Source of the DNA: Porphyra umbilicalis
Lineage: Eukaryota > Rhodophyta > Bangiophyceae > Bangiales > Bangiaceae
Assembly (NCBI GenBank): GCA_002049455.2
Contig: KV918763.1
Location: forward strand, 434,001 to 498,000
Length of the DNA: 64,000 bases
Direction: 5' to 3'
Of the stretch, positions 27,886-38,818 are shown piece by piece. The notes under the pieces were generated by a model. That model saw only the letters and a list, made by a program, of their open reading frames with translations. It had not been told where the DNA came from and did no database searches. The translations under genes and the position numbers were made by a program. Every line of letters begins with the position of its first letter. Positions within the stretch are counted from its first letter, which is position 1.

Positions 27886-29736
27886 CGCCGACGAAGGCAA
27901 GTACATCATTGACGTGGATACCAGCTATGACCAACTCGGTTGCAGCCTGCTCCAAGAACAACCATCAGGCGAGTATCACCCAGTTGGTTACTTCAGTAAG
28001 GGACTCACCCAGGCTGAGAAGGATTATACCGACACGGAGATGGAGGGCCTCGGAGTGGTATGGGCCGTCTCTATGTTACGTTCCTATATTGAAGGGACGC
28101 ACTTCCTTAAACCTTGTGATCACCAGGCCCTGCGGTGGGTACTGACCACCACGACATGTACGAACAACCGCCTGAACAGATGGCGCGTACGTCTAGCCGA
28201 GTTAGACTATGACGTAAGGTACAAGGCTGGCCGGCGTCATGCAGTGGCTGACGCTATTTTCCGCATCCGGACTGTATGGAAGGATGAGAACCCCATCCTG
28301 GAAGAGATACCCATAGTCGGGGTAACGACGAGGTCAGGGGCGGTCTTAGACCCCCGACGCCCGGAGAATTCCCAGGCGCTGCCCATCCCGTTGGTCGAGT
28401 TGGCCACGGCCCAACAGGCAGATATCTTCTGCCAGACGGTCCAGATAGACCTGAACACCACCGAGGCCACCCGCTTCTACGGGAACAGAGACGGCATGCT
28501 GTGCCGTCAGGGCCATCAACAAGGGGAACAACATGTGGTTGTCCCCCAGTCCCTCACGAAGGACATCCTCCAGCGGAAACATTCCTTCCGCTGGGCGCAC
28601 ACCCAGGTGCCACTCGAATGTATCAGACCCTCAGGCGAAGGTACTACTGGCCTTCCCTGGTTGCCGACGTGTTCGATTGGGTGGCGGCATGCCCCACATG
28701 TGCCAAGAATAGGCTCATGGAGACACGGAGTACTGCCTCCATGCGTATGAATATATGTTGCTCATATGTGATCCATTCACTAAGTTGACTCGTGTCGTCC
28801 CTCTGAAAGACGTCACGGCTCTGGATGTACTGAGTTCCTTCTTGGACGTGTGGGTTGCCAGGTACGGTATACCCAATTCCACGCTGTCGGATAACGGGCC
28901 ACAATTTGCCTCAGTACTTTATCAAGGAGTCCTACAAATGTTGAGGATAAGTAACAACTTTGCTACATCCTACCACCCTCAGACGAACGGGCAGGTGGAC
29001 CGCTTCAACAATACATTAGTGCGCCAGTTGCGACACTATGTCAGCGAGCACGTCTCCTCCTGGGCGAGGTACGTGTCACTACTTGTGACCGCATACAACT
29101 CTCAAGTGCATAGTTGCAAGGGAGAGGCACCTTTCTCCTTTGTCTGCCCCCGATGGCTTAACCCCATAGCCGTCGAGCGACTGACACAGGGGATGGCAGA
29201 GGGCGAGTCCACCCTCACGCCAAGTCAGGCGAAGGCCAGCTTTCTCAAACGACTGGATGAGATGATACCGCTTGTCCAAAAGTCAATGGACATAGCACAA
29301 GCCCGATACACGGTCACACGAGAACCAAGGAGGAAAACTCCTCTTCAAAACCGGCGGCCCCTATCAGATAATAAAGACCGATGGGCAGTTGCTGACCATC
29401 GAGAGTGACGATGGTATCCGCACGATTAATGACAACCATGCCACACGGGCACCGGAGCCACCCGAGGGCGACCCAGTCTGGGAGCGGGCTCTCGCGGCGT
29501 GGCAAATGCCCACCCTGCCTTCATCGTCCACTAAAACGATGGAGGTGGTGTTCGACCAGTTTGTCGGACAAGGGTATGACGAGAAGGGGCGACTTATGCT
29601 CCGAGTTCGCTGGTTTGAGCATGATCCCCGAGAGGACACTTGCGAATATGTCGAGGACCTTGCGAGTGAGAAGGACCGCCGATACTGCAGTCGGCCCGGT
29701 ATCGCGCTGCGGCAAACACCCGAGCCGGGGGAGTAA
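27886..29736 (+). pseudogene. Ty3/gypsy RNase H, integrase and chromo-like tail, frameshifted
   Basis: Order on the plus strand: RNase H starting GKYIIDVDTSYDQLG (27898), EMEGLGVVWAV, NRWRVRLAELDYDVRYKAGR and VADAI; integrase zinc region RRRYYWPSLVADVFDWVAAC then PTCAK (28630-28710); core LLICDPFTKL (first Asp), TLSDNGPQFAS (second Asp) and YHPQTNGQVDRFNN, where the usual catalytic Glu is Asp; C-terminal VFDQFVGQGYDEKGRLMLRV then RWFEHDPREDTCEYVEDL, which resembles a chromodomain, ending TAA at 29734-29736. Frame changes near 28590, 28745 and 29330. RT is missing and no LTRs are seen. Not the missing half of element D: opposite orientation and no overlap to test. Confidence 0.75.
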
Positions 29737-29757
29737 CCCCGGACAACGCGTGGTCAC

Positions 29758-29999
29758 CAGGGGTTATCAAGATACGCGTTTTTGGCCATATCCGGTCCAG
29801 AATAAGGATATATCCGAGGATATGTCGCAGAATATTCGTCCTCGATTGTCCATTGGAGAAAAAGACACAACCGTTGCGATGCTCTCGAGCTCAGTATGTC
29901 GATATCCGCAACAGCGCTGTGGAAAAGGTTATTAAAGCAGGCGATTTGTCTGCAATTACAGTAGGCCCTGATATCGGATATATATCTTGACAACCCCTG
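29758..29999. mobile_element. hAT-type MITE, 242 bp
   Basis: Ends CAGGGGTTATCAAGATA and, on the opposite strand, CAGGGGTTGTCAAGATA. GTGGTCAC at 29750-29757 and 30000-30007 is an exact 8-bp target duplication. An 8-bp duplication with CAGGG termini is the hAT signature. No transposase. Same family as 37272-38022. Confidence 0.88.
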
Positions 30000-30007
30000 G
30001 TGGTCAC

Positions 30008-30350
30008 CACACCACCCACAAAGAACGATTCCGACTATGGAATGCAACCGGCTCCTTTATGTGTGTACCAACGCAAAGCAAAGCGAACTACGCTCACCAC
30101 CGCACTGGGTCCCCTGTTGGGCCCTGACGTACGGCTCCATACCACCGGGGAGGCCCTGTCCATCCCTACGCGGCGACGCATCCCGGTGGGCCCCACTCGG
30201 CCCAGCCCAACCCCCGCGACGGAAAGTTTCCGGCGCATGCGAGACACCAGGGACAGTAGACAGCTGCGCCTTCCACGCCTGCATTAGTTGTGCATGCGTC
30301 GAGGTGGTTCCCGTCACGGAGGATCCCGGACCGTGGGCATAGCTCAGTTG
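30008..30350. other. Intergenic, no supported gene
   Basis: Lies downstream of the gag-like gene that ends at 30351. No motif or repeat recognised. Confidence 0.4.
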
Positions 30351-30668
30351 CGACTACCCCGGTGCCGGCGGGGAGGAATAATCCCCGCGCTGCTCAGCGG
30401 ACCCATAATGTCCATAGGACGTCCCAGTCCCGACGCCCCACTGCGGCGTGGACGCGTGACCAGCCGGAGGTGCAGGAGCCCCGTATCCTCCGCCGTGCGG
30501 CAAAGCCAACTGGGCTCGGTGCTCCTCGAGGCGGGTAACCAAGTGGGCCCCGACCGCGGGGAGAGCGGTCTCCTCCAGTAGACGGCGCGCCGCGAAAGAC
30601 TCATCGGCCGACCCGACTTGGGCGGCAAAGGAGGCGAGACGGCGGCGCAACCACCCGACCGTGTCCGC
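30351..30668 (-). pseudogene. C-terminal piece of a gag-like gene split by copia C
   Basis: Reads ADTVGWLRRRLASFAAQVGS, ADESFAARRLLEETALPAVG, then Gly/Tyr/Pro-rich sequence to SSPPAPG and a TAG at 30351. The frame enters directly from the copia C boundary: removing the element and one copy of the 5-bp duplication joins it, in phase, to the frame ending at 38819. Confidence 0.65.
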
Positions 30669-31065
30669 TGCGAAGTGAGCAATAGTTGCGTGGATGCGTT
30701 GCTTTACTCGAGAGCGGTCTGACGCGCGAGGCCAGCAGGCTCTCAGCCCCTCCGTGTGCCTCTCTCGCCACGTCTTGCCGGGGCACTTCCCGCCAGAGCA
30801 GTGCTCCCTCCCTTCGAGGGGTCATGCTCTCACCACCCCACAAGTCGCGACGCCCCTCGATGAGCCCACGAGAATCTCCCGAGCTCAGCTTCAAAGTGAG
30901 CTGCCCTCGAGAAACAAGCACACGTAGTTACATCACACACATACAGCAATGCATGTCAATGGCACAGCCAAATAAGCCGATGACCGCATAAATACTCCTG
31001 GAATCAGCCAGGCAGTCCGCAGTAACTCCGACTCTCCTGCGCGTGCTTGGGAGGCTGCCTCAACA
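30669..31065 (-). repeat. 3' LTR of copia C
   Basis: 397 bp. On the minus strand it begins TGTTGAGGCAGCCTCC directly after a purine tract GTGCAGGGAGGAG, and ends GCTCACTTCGCA. Confidence 0.85.
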
Positions 31066-33390
31066 CTCCTCCCTGCACCCCACAGTCCGCGCCATGGACG
31101 CCTCAGCGCGGTCACAACCCGTCCCGACCAGCGCGGCATCTCCCGCCATCATCCGCTGTCGAGAAATTGCCCAGTCGATCCCCAGGTCCCAGGTGTTACA
31201 CCAGCAATATCGACCTTCGCCAAAATCATCAAAATTTCGATCGATGTGAAGCAGACGTTGAGGTGAGTGCAACGCACTAGGGCGCGTCTGTATTAGAGAC
31301 GATCCGGCGCATCGGCGGCCCGTCAAAGTGCGGGCGTAAACGCAGCTCATCGACTTCGCCGAAAATCGGCTCGACCCGTCGGAGCTGTATGCCTACTGCT
31401 CCGGGCCACAATCGGCCAAAATCGACTTGCATTAAATCGATTCGGGCCCGACCGACCGACTTGGCCAGAAGCTGGAGACTTCCATATGCCGGCCCAAGAC
31501 CACAAAGAAGTCGACTTCACTAAAATCGACTCGACCCGCCAGAGCGGTAGGCCACGCCTAGGTAAGACCGCCTCCAGCGGCTCTTTTGGATTTCAGGGCC
31601 CAGGAAGCCATCTGATTGGATTGGTCCAACAATTTCGGCTTTCTATTGGCGGTTGCCCTGGCCGGCAGTGGGGTTGCAAAAAAACGCACTTACTGCTTCC
31701 ACTTCCTCAGTTTTTCCTGCGGAAGTGGATGTGGGCCAATCAGCGCATGACACCTACTGAACAGGCGAGATGCCCTTGAGTCGACTCCCAGTGAAGGCCG
31801 GTCTCTGATCTGTCTTCCGCTCTCATGCGAAAGAGATGACATCCGACGAGCCCAGTTCGAAGAAGATGCAGTTTGCTGCCTGAGCCGATAGCGGTCGGGT
31901 GGATTCTCTCCATACCATTGGGTTCAACTCAGAGCGCTGATCACGATGATGCCAAGAACATACGGTCCACCCAAGACTATCAACAAAAGAACCCAGAGTA
32001 ATTGGACTGCCTTCGTTGACGGCAGAGCTGGTGTTGTCCGGTCCTGCTGACCGCACATCATGGTTGTATGCAGATCCTCCTTTACCATATAGTTATTAAG
32101 GTCTAGGGCCGGCCCCCAAGGTGCTTGGAAACAAAATGGGCGAAAGGAGAGGCCGCAGGATGGCGGCACAGCGATCAAGAGCACGGTGCGGGATGATCCG
32201 GCGACGGGCGGACGTGGTGGCGAGCAAGACGGGCTGCCCAATCGCCGCTCCGACACGAGAGTGGCGACCAGAGCCACTGGAGGCCACACCAGAATCGCGG
32301 CGCTTTCAGGCAACTTCTGTAATGGCATCTTGCTTTTCAAACCCAAAAGAGCCACCTTAACTAAAGGTCGATTCCACGCTTGAAGGCGCATGAGCGCGAC
32401 TCATACTGGCGCGCACAGAACTCGGCAATGGAACGAGCGCTGACGCTCCGCATGGACGCATCCTGGAGCCTGCTTCATCAGCTTTTTTATGACGCACTTT
32501 CAGGCGGCTACGACAATAGGATTGAGAGATAGACGTTTTTCCTCGCATCTCACCGTTGTCTTGAACGCCTTTTTGTGGAATAAATGTCCCGCTGATGACG
32601 CTGCAGGCGGGAACTCGACGTGGCTAGGCAACAAAATGCGTGTCATCGGTGCTGCGGGGAAGTCTGGACGACATGTGTGGCCGTTGGTCATCATGGGCGG
32701 TGGTGGTGAGGGGCAGGTGATGCTCGTAGCCGGCCGAGAGAAAGTGCATTTCCATGGGATGCCAGATCGGACCAATACGTGTCTTGCATCAGAAAATGGT
32801 CAGAGCCAGTTCTGGATCGGCAGAGACGAAGAAAACGGCGCGATTCTGGAGGGACAGAGAAACGCCGAGGTGTATCTCAGCGCTACAAGATCCTTTGAGC
32901 GCCTAGTATTTTTTCCTTGAGTACCTTTGCCTCGGAGACCAGTTCTGTTTTCTTCTCATGGTTAAAAAAAGCCTAGAACAGCAGAGAAACCCCTTTCCTC
33001 ATGCGCCTAAGTGCATGGAATAGACCTTTAGGCGTGAGGCCTACAGCTTTCGGCCGAAACCGCCCAAAATCGACTGAGGCCAAATCGGGTTGGGCGATCG
33101 CCGCGAACCCGCGGCTGCGCCAATAGTCGCCCGCAGTGGCGCCACAGCGCCCCAGGACGGTCCCAACCGGCCGTCCCCCCAAGGGAACAGCGCCCCATTG
33201 CCGGCCCAAAGCAAGTGGATGGTAGCGCAACCGTCCACGATCGGCACCGGCCCGCGGCAAGGTCGACGGAGGTCGCTGCCGCGAATCCAGGGCTGCGCCA
33301 CTGGACGCCTCCAGTGGCGTCATGGCGCCCCAGCACTCCCCCAACAGGGGGTCGCCAAGCCCGGCGCCCCGCTCAGCCGCGCCCAGGTCT
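31066..33390 (-). other. Long non-coding 3' region of copia C
   Basis: No protein domain found. It contains repeated AAAATCGACT-like motifs near 31360, 31420, 31515 and 33065, and a diverged direct repeat (33094-33158 against 33271-33335, spacing 177). The length is unusual for copia, where pol normally ends near the 3' LTR, so it may be acquired sequence or a further insertion. Confidence 0.5.
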
Positions 33391-36100
33391 TCACCAACCC
33401 CGACGGCAGCCCGGAAAGCCGTCAACGCCGGCGACGGCAGCGGCTTGGTGGGCCCATCCGCCGGCATGTCGGCGCTTGGGAGGAATTAGAAGACCACATC
33501 CCCGCGCGCCTGGTAGTCGCGAACCATTAGGTAGGCGACGTCGACATGCTTGGTCCGCCCCGTAGCCTCGGGGTTGTTTACCAGCGCAAGGCAGGACTGG
33601 TTGTCCTCCCCCATCGGCACGGCCCCGCCGTCGACGCCCAGAGCCGACAGCAGCTTGCGTAGCCACAGCGCCTCCTTGGTCGCCATTGCGGCGGCCACGT
33701 ACTCGGCCTCGGCCGTCTAGGTGGAAACGGTCGACTGGCGCTTGCTTGCCAACGCAATCGGCCCGTCATTGAAGGTGAAACGAAACCGGTTTTCGACAGA
33801 CGACTGTCGATGTCGCCGGCCCAGTTGGCGTCGACAAACCCTTTCAGGGTCTCCCTGCCGCCGTAGACCACCCCCAGGCGAGTCGTCCCACGCAGATAGC
33901 GCAATAACCCCTTGGCCGCGCGCATGTGGTCCTCCTGACGGCAGGACATTAAGCGCGACAGCACCCCTACGGCAAAGGCGATGTCTGGTCTCGTCGTGGT
34001 AGACAGGTAGAGAAGGGAGCCAACCAACTCGGCGTAACGGTTACCTTCCGGTAGCAGGCCCTCCCCTGTCTTGGTCAGCTTGACCCCCGACGCCATCGGT
34101 GTCTTGTTTGGCGTCGCCTTGTCCATCCCGAACGCCTCCAGCAGCGTCGTGGTGTGTCCCAGGTTGCTCAACGTCAGCGTCTTGGCCGCCCGGTTGCGCA
34201 TGAAGTTCATGCCGATAAAGTCCGTGACCTCCCCCATGTCGTGCACCTCAAACTTGGCAGATACGAAGCGCTTAACGGCCTTGACTCCTTCCAGTTTCTC
34301 GCCTGCCACGATAAGGTCGTCAACATACACGAGGATGAAGACGCGCCCGTGCACGGGGTGGCACCACTCCGAGAGGCACGGGTCCACCTTGGGCCGGACC
34401 GCCCCCATCTCCTTGAGCTGTTTGTCGAGCTTGATGCCCCACAGCCGCCCCGCCTGTTTCGTCCCGTAGAGTGCCAGATTCAGCCGACACATCCCCGCCA
34501 GTCCCTTCGGATCGACCCCGTCGGGGAGTTTGATGTACATCTCCTTGTCCATCTTGGCGTTGAGGAAGGCTGGCTTGACATCGACTTGATGAACCTCCCA
34601 GCCCGTAGCTGCAGCCACAGAAAAGAGAGCCCGTGTCGTAGCCGCGTTGGGCAGCGGATCCCATGTCTCATCAAAGTCGCGCCCCGGCACTTGGTTGAAG
34701 CCTTGGGCCACGAACCGGGCCTGGTACCGCGTCATCTTTCCCTCCGCGTCGTTCTTCATGTCGAACACGAATCGCGTCTTGACGGCCTTGTGCTTCTTGT
34801 TGTTCACCTTAATTTTGGACCAGGTGCAAAGATTCTTGTGTGCTGCCACCTCCTCCTTGATGGCTTGCTTCCACCGCGGCCAATCAGGACGAGCGCGCGC
34901 CTCCTTCTCATTTGCAGGCGGCTTGTGCAGGTCGCAGCCCGACGCATCCGCAGACTTGGTACGGCTTGCAAGGTACACCTTGGGTTCCTTCTCCCACCAT
35001 GTTACCTTGGGAGCTGGCTTTCGCTTTGAGCGACGAGGCCCCGGTGCGACGCTGTCACTGGCCGCAGGTGCTTGACCTACCCAGGGTATGGAGTCATCGT
35101 CGCCGTCATCGTCCTCTGTCTCGCTCTCTTCATCGAGGGAAGGAGGACTGCCGTCTTCGTCGCTTGTGGAAGTCTCTTCGGGGGTGTACTCGTCCCCACG
35201 CCCGCCTTCGTCGTCGAGCATGTCCATTTCCCCTTCCGTGCCGTCGACGCTGTCCGCGTCAGCCTCCGCAGTCAGCTGGGGACCAGCGTTTGGCCCGACC
35301 GCCAACGTCTCGACCTTAGCAGGGTTCTCCTACATCAGCACGTCTCGACGCTCGAAGACTTGGTTCGTCTCGTCCTCGAGAATGCCGTAGGCATTTCTAC
35401 CGGCAGTGTAGCCGACAAAGCGGCCAACGTCGGTCCTTGGCTCCAGCTTACGCTGCTGCTTCTTGGGTTTGAGCGCCCACGCCCGACTCCCCAAAACGCG
35501 GAATCCCGCGACGTTGGGGCGTCGACCCGTTAAAGCCTCCAGCGGCGTCACGTCCAGCCCCGCCTTGGGTGACTGGTTGAAAACATGAACGACGGAGGCC
35601 AACGCCTCAGCCCACAGCTCTTCCTCCGCTCCAGCATCGAGCAGAGCAGCACGCACGCGCTCCATCAGTGTGCGGTTCACCCGCTCCGCTTTGCCGTTCT
35701 GCTGTGACTCGTACGGCGTCTTCATCTCGGACATGATGCCCTTGTCCTCGTACCATGCCTTGAGGTCGTTGTTGACGTAGTTCTTGGCACCATCATGACG
35801 GACGCGCTTGACCTTGACCCCCGTCAGCGTCTCAAGCTGCTTGATACGCGTCTTGAGCATTTCCGGTGCCATCCCTTTTGTCTTGATAGGCGTGGCCGTG
35901 ACGAACCCCGTGAAGTCCTCCAGCGCCGTCATGAAGTAGATGGAACTACCCAACGACTCAGTGAGTGGGTCACCAATGTCGGTGTGCACCAGTTCGCACT
36001 TGCTCGTCGCTGTCGAAGAGCGGGGGCTCGGCGACTGAACCATCTTGCCGTCCACACACGGAACACACACAGTGCCAATGACGCGCTTAACGTCTGCCAC
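33391..36100 (-). pseudogene. Copia C pol: integrase, RT, RNase H
   Basis: After the TGA at 36101: CVPCVDGKM (integrase Cys pair), VHTDIGDPLTES (first Asp), VRHDGAKNYVN (second), QQNGKAERVNRTL (Glu); TAG near 35328; then an acidic linker, RT (FDETWDPLPNAATTR, VDVKPAFLNAKMD, FILVYVDDLIVAGE), RNase H FVDANWAGDID. A frameshift near 33800, TAG near 33718 (TAEAEYVAAAMATKEALWLR follows it) and TAA near 33484 precede the end SADMPADGPTKPLPSPALTA. The tail matches the copia AD-x-TKPL end, so pol stops near 33400. Confidence 0.85.
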
Positions 36101-37263
36101 TCACGACGACATGCCGTCGACCATTGTGGCCGCCCGCTTGAGGTTCTCCAACCCCAAATGGTTGAACCGACGGTGCCACAGCATCGCCTCCCCAGATATG
36201 CGCGTGGATGCCGCGTGAGCCGACGCCTGGACCAGCGTCACCTTCAGCACATACTGCTCCAGGTCGTTCACCCAGCCGACCACCGACGCCTTGTCGAGCA
36301 CCATGCTCAAGCGAACAGCATCCGCGTCGCTGAGGATGTAACAGGTGTTGTTGAAGAACACCACTGCACCTCGATTGCGGTCGACCGCTCGAACCGACAG
36401 CAGGTTGCTGGTCAGGTTCGGAACGAGCATAGCCTCCTCGAGCACCACGCGAGTCTTGGTGTTTCCTTTGCCGACGTCCATGGAAACGTGGCCGTGCCCC
36501 TTGATGGGCACCTTATCGCCGTTGGCCAAGGTGACCTCGGCCCCGCTTCCCGCCGTCCGGACGGTGAAGCCCTTATCCCCGTCGGCCATGTGGTTGGTAG
36601 CGCCAGAGTCCAGCACCCAAGTTGATGAACACAGGGAGTTCTTGCGAGCCTTGCTGCTCCCAGTGTTGCCAGTAGAAGCAGTGGAGGCCAGAGCGGCACC
36701 CGCGTGGGGCCCGCCGCCGTGGCCGCCTTCACGGCCACCACCGCCGGGCTTGCCCTTGCCCTTGGCCTCGTCCGCCTTCTTCTTGTGGCAGTCGCGCTGC
36801 ATGTGTCCCTTCTTGTTGCAGTAGAAGCACACGACCGACTTCTTGTCAAACGGCTTCTTAGGCGCCGCTGCCGCAAAGGCTTGTAACTTGACACTGCCAG
36901 AAGGCTTGGAAGCGACGACAGAAATGCTCCGCTGCTGGACTTGAAGCAGCTTAGCCGTCACGTCCGACATGACGAGCTTAGTGTCCTTGTTCTGCAACAC
37001 CGTCCTGAGCATCCCGTACTCTGCCGGGAGCCCTGCCAGGACACGCAGCGCAAGCGTGTTGTCGTCCACCGGGTTTCCGAGCATGGCGAGTTCTTCCCGG
37101 AGCATCTTGGCGCGCGACGCAAACTTGATGATGTTCTCGTCGCCGCCCTTCTTCAGGCTGCTCAGCTCGTCCATGAGCCGCAGCAGCTGCGCGTTGTCTC
37201 GCGCCTTGAACATGACCTTGAGCGCGTCCCACGCCCTTTGGCCGTGACCACCGACGTGACCGT
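36101..37263 (-). pseudogene. Copia C gag C-terminal part and protease
   Basis: Continues gag after the MITE: HVGGHGQRAWDALKVMFKAR, DNAQLLRLMDELSSLKKGG, a UBN2-type helical domain, zinc knuckle CFYCNKKGHMQRDC (about 36810), protease TWVLDSGATNHMADG (about 36600), then LWHRRFNHLGLENLKRA and a TGA at 36101-36103. Reading across 37272-38022 restores one gag frame. Confidence 0.85.
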
Positions 37264-37271
37264 GTTGAGAT

Positions 37272-38022
37272 CAGGGGTTGTCATGATATATCTTCAAGGA
37301 TTATATCCGTGCATTATATCCGTATTCACTTGGCATACGAGCCGGAGACGCATATCCAAAATGCATTATGAGAAAAAAAGGAGCGGGTATATCTATACTG
37401 TCCGACAGAAATTGCGAGATTATATCGGATCCGTATCCCAGATATGAGAGTCAGGATACAGAGATATATACGATTATGAGGCTTCCCGCGCCTGGAGAGT
37501 TCTGGCTAAACACAGTCAACAACTCTTTTCGAGTGCCGACAATCAGGGGATTAGTGTCCGAACATTTGGCAGCGACAAGCGCCAATCTAGCCTGACCCGG
37601 ATGGGACCGTTCAATGGTGCGACTCGTCCCGATTGCGTTGTTGTCAGAGTGTAACACGATATTCAGAACGGTCATTTTGGCGTTAGTCTACACAAACGGG
37701 GGGGAACCGCCTTGACGGTGCCCGTTGGGGCGTTGAAATCAAGTGTGGATTTCAAGTCGTTCTGATGTCCATTTAGCATTCGAATATCGGCTGGATAGCG
37801 TCCTTCTTGGGCTCTAATTGAGCTGTCCGTCGGACTTGGGGGATTATATTCGGATCAAATAATCGTATCCGGATACGGATATAATCTACTCAAATATCCG
37901 GTTCCGGAGGCAGATATTCTGATCCGGATCTCAGCTGAGGGAGTTATCCGTAATCAGACACGAAGGATCGGCATGTATCCGTATTCTATTACGGCCCATA
38001 AACCATATCCTGGCAACCCCTG
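37272..38022. mobile_element. hAT-type MITE, 751 bp, inside copia C gag
   Basis: Ends CAGGGGTTGTCATGATAT (left) and CAGGGGTTGCCAGGATAT (right, opposite strand). GTTGAGAT at 37264-37271 and 38023-38030 is an exact 8-bp duplication of gag sequence. The interior is AT-rich with repeated GGATAT/ATATCC motifs typical of hAT subterminal regions and has no transposase. It inserted after copia C. Confidence 0.9.
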
Positions 38023-38030
38023 GTTGAGAT

Positions 38031-38265
38031 GCACGGGCTTGGCCGACATCTGGATGATCGCCAGCGCCGCCTCGTTCATGGCGTCCCACGCTTCGACCAC
38101 CGGATCGGACTTCTTGTCGTCGGACAAAGATGCCGGACGGTCCGTCACGACCGCCGCCCAGAGCTTCTCCTTCTTGAGCTGTGCACCCTGGAAAGCTGCC
38201 CACACTTTGTAGTCGTCGTCCAGCTGCGCGGACCGGAGGCCGCCATAGCAGCCGTGGTCTGCCAT
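38031..38265 (-). pseudogene. Copia C gag N-terminal part
   Basis: From ATG at 38263-38265: MADHGCYGGLRSAQLDDDYK, VWAAFQGAQLKKEKLWAAVV, KSDPVVEAWDAMNEAALAII, QMSAKPVHLN, then the MITE. WDAMNEAALAII is typical of copia Gag N-terminal domains. The start context VVNM is shared with the 86-bp-LTR fragment at 13354-13614. Confidence 0.8.
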
Positions 38266-38408
38266 GTTGACGACCTCGGCGCCGCACAGCGCCACGCTCA
38301 CGACGTAGGGAGCAGAACACGCCCGCCCGACGCCGGAACACACCGCGATCCCAGGGACGTCGTCTCGCCAGCGACCGCAGGGAAGACGACGGTTACCACG
38401 AGCGACAG

Positions 38409-38422
38409 CTGGGCCCATAACC
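38409..38422 (-). promoter_or_regulatory. Primer-binding site of copia C
   Basis: GGTTATGGGCCCAG on the minus strand, directly after the 5' LTR; same tRNA-Met anticodon-arm complement as A and B. Confidence 0.85.
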
Positions 38423-38813
38423 TGTGAAGTGAGCAGTAGTTGGGTGGATGCGTTGCTTTACTCGAGAGCGGTCTGACGCGCGAGGCCTCTTAACCCCTTC
38501 GTGTGCCTCTCTCGCCACGTCCTGCCGGGGCACTCCCCGCTAGCGAAGAGCTCCCTCCCTTCGAGGGTACATGCTCTCACCGCCCCACAAATCGCGGCAT
38601 TCCTCGATGAGCCCACTAGAATCTCCCCGAGCTCAGCTCCAAAGTGAGCTGCCCTCGAGAAACAAGTACACGTAATAACATCACACACATACAGCAATGC
38701 ATGTCAATGGCACAGCCAAGCAAGCCGATGAGCGCATAAATACTCCTGGAATTCGCCAGGCAGTCCGCGGTAACTCCGACTTACCTGCGCGTGCTTGGGG
38801 GGCTGCCTCAGCA
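38423..38813 (-). repeat. 5' LTR of copia C
   Basis: 391 bp, starts TGCTGAGGCAGCC and ends GCTCACTTCACA on the minus strand. AGTATTTATGCGC is its TATA-like candidate and is conserved in the 3' LTR. Confidence 0.85.
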
Positions 38814-38818
38814 TCCGC

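Larger units (their letters stand above)
30669..38813 (-). mobile_element. Ty1/copia retrotransposon C, older copy, 8145 bp with nested MITE
   Basis: LTRs at 38423-38813 (5') and 30669-31065 (3') start TG(C/T)TGAGGCAG on the minus strand. TCCGC at 30664-30668 and 38814-38818 is the target duplication. The LTRs differ at roughly a tenth of positions plus indels (hand estimate), so C is much older than A and B. The coding region carries several stops, a frameshift and a 751-bp MITE. A further 2.3 kb lies between the end of pol and the 3' LTR. Confidence 0.88.
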
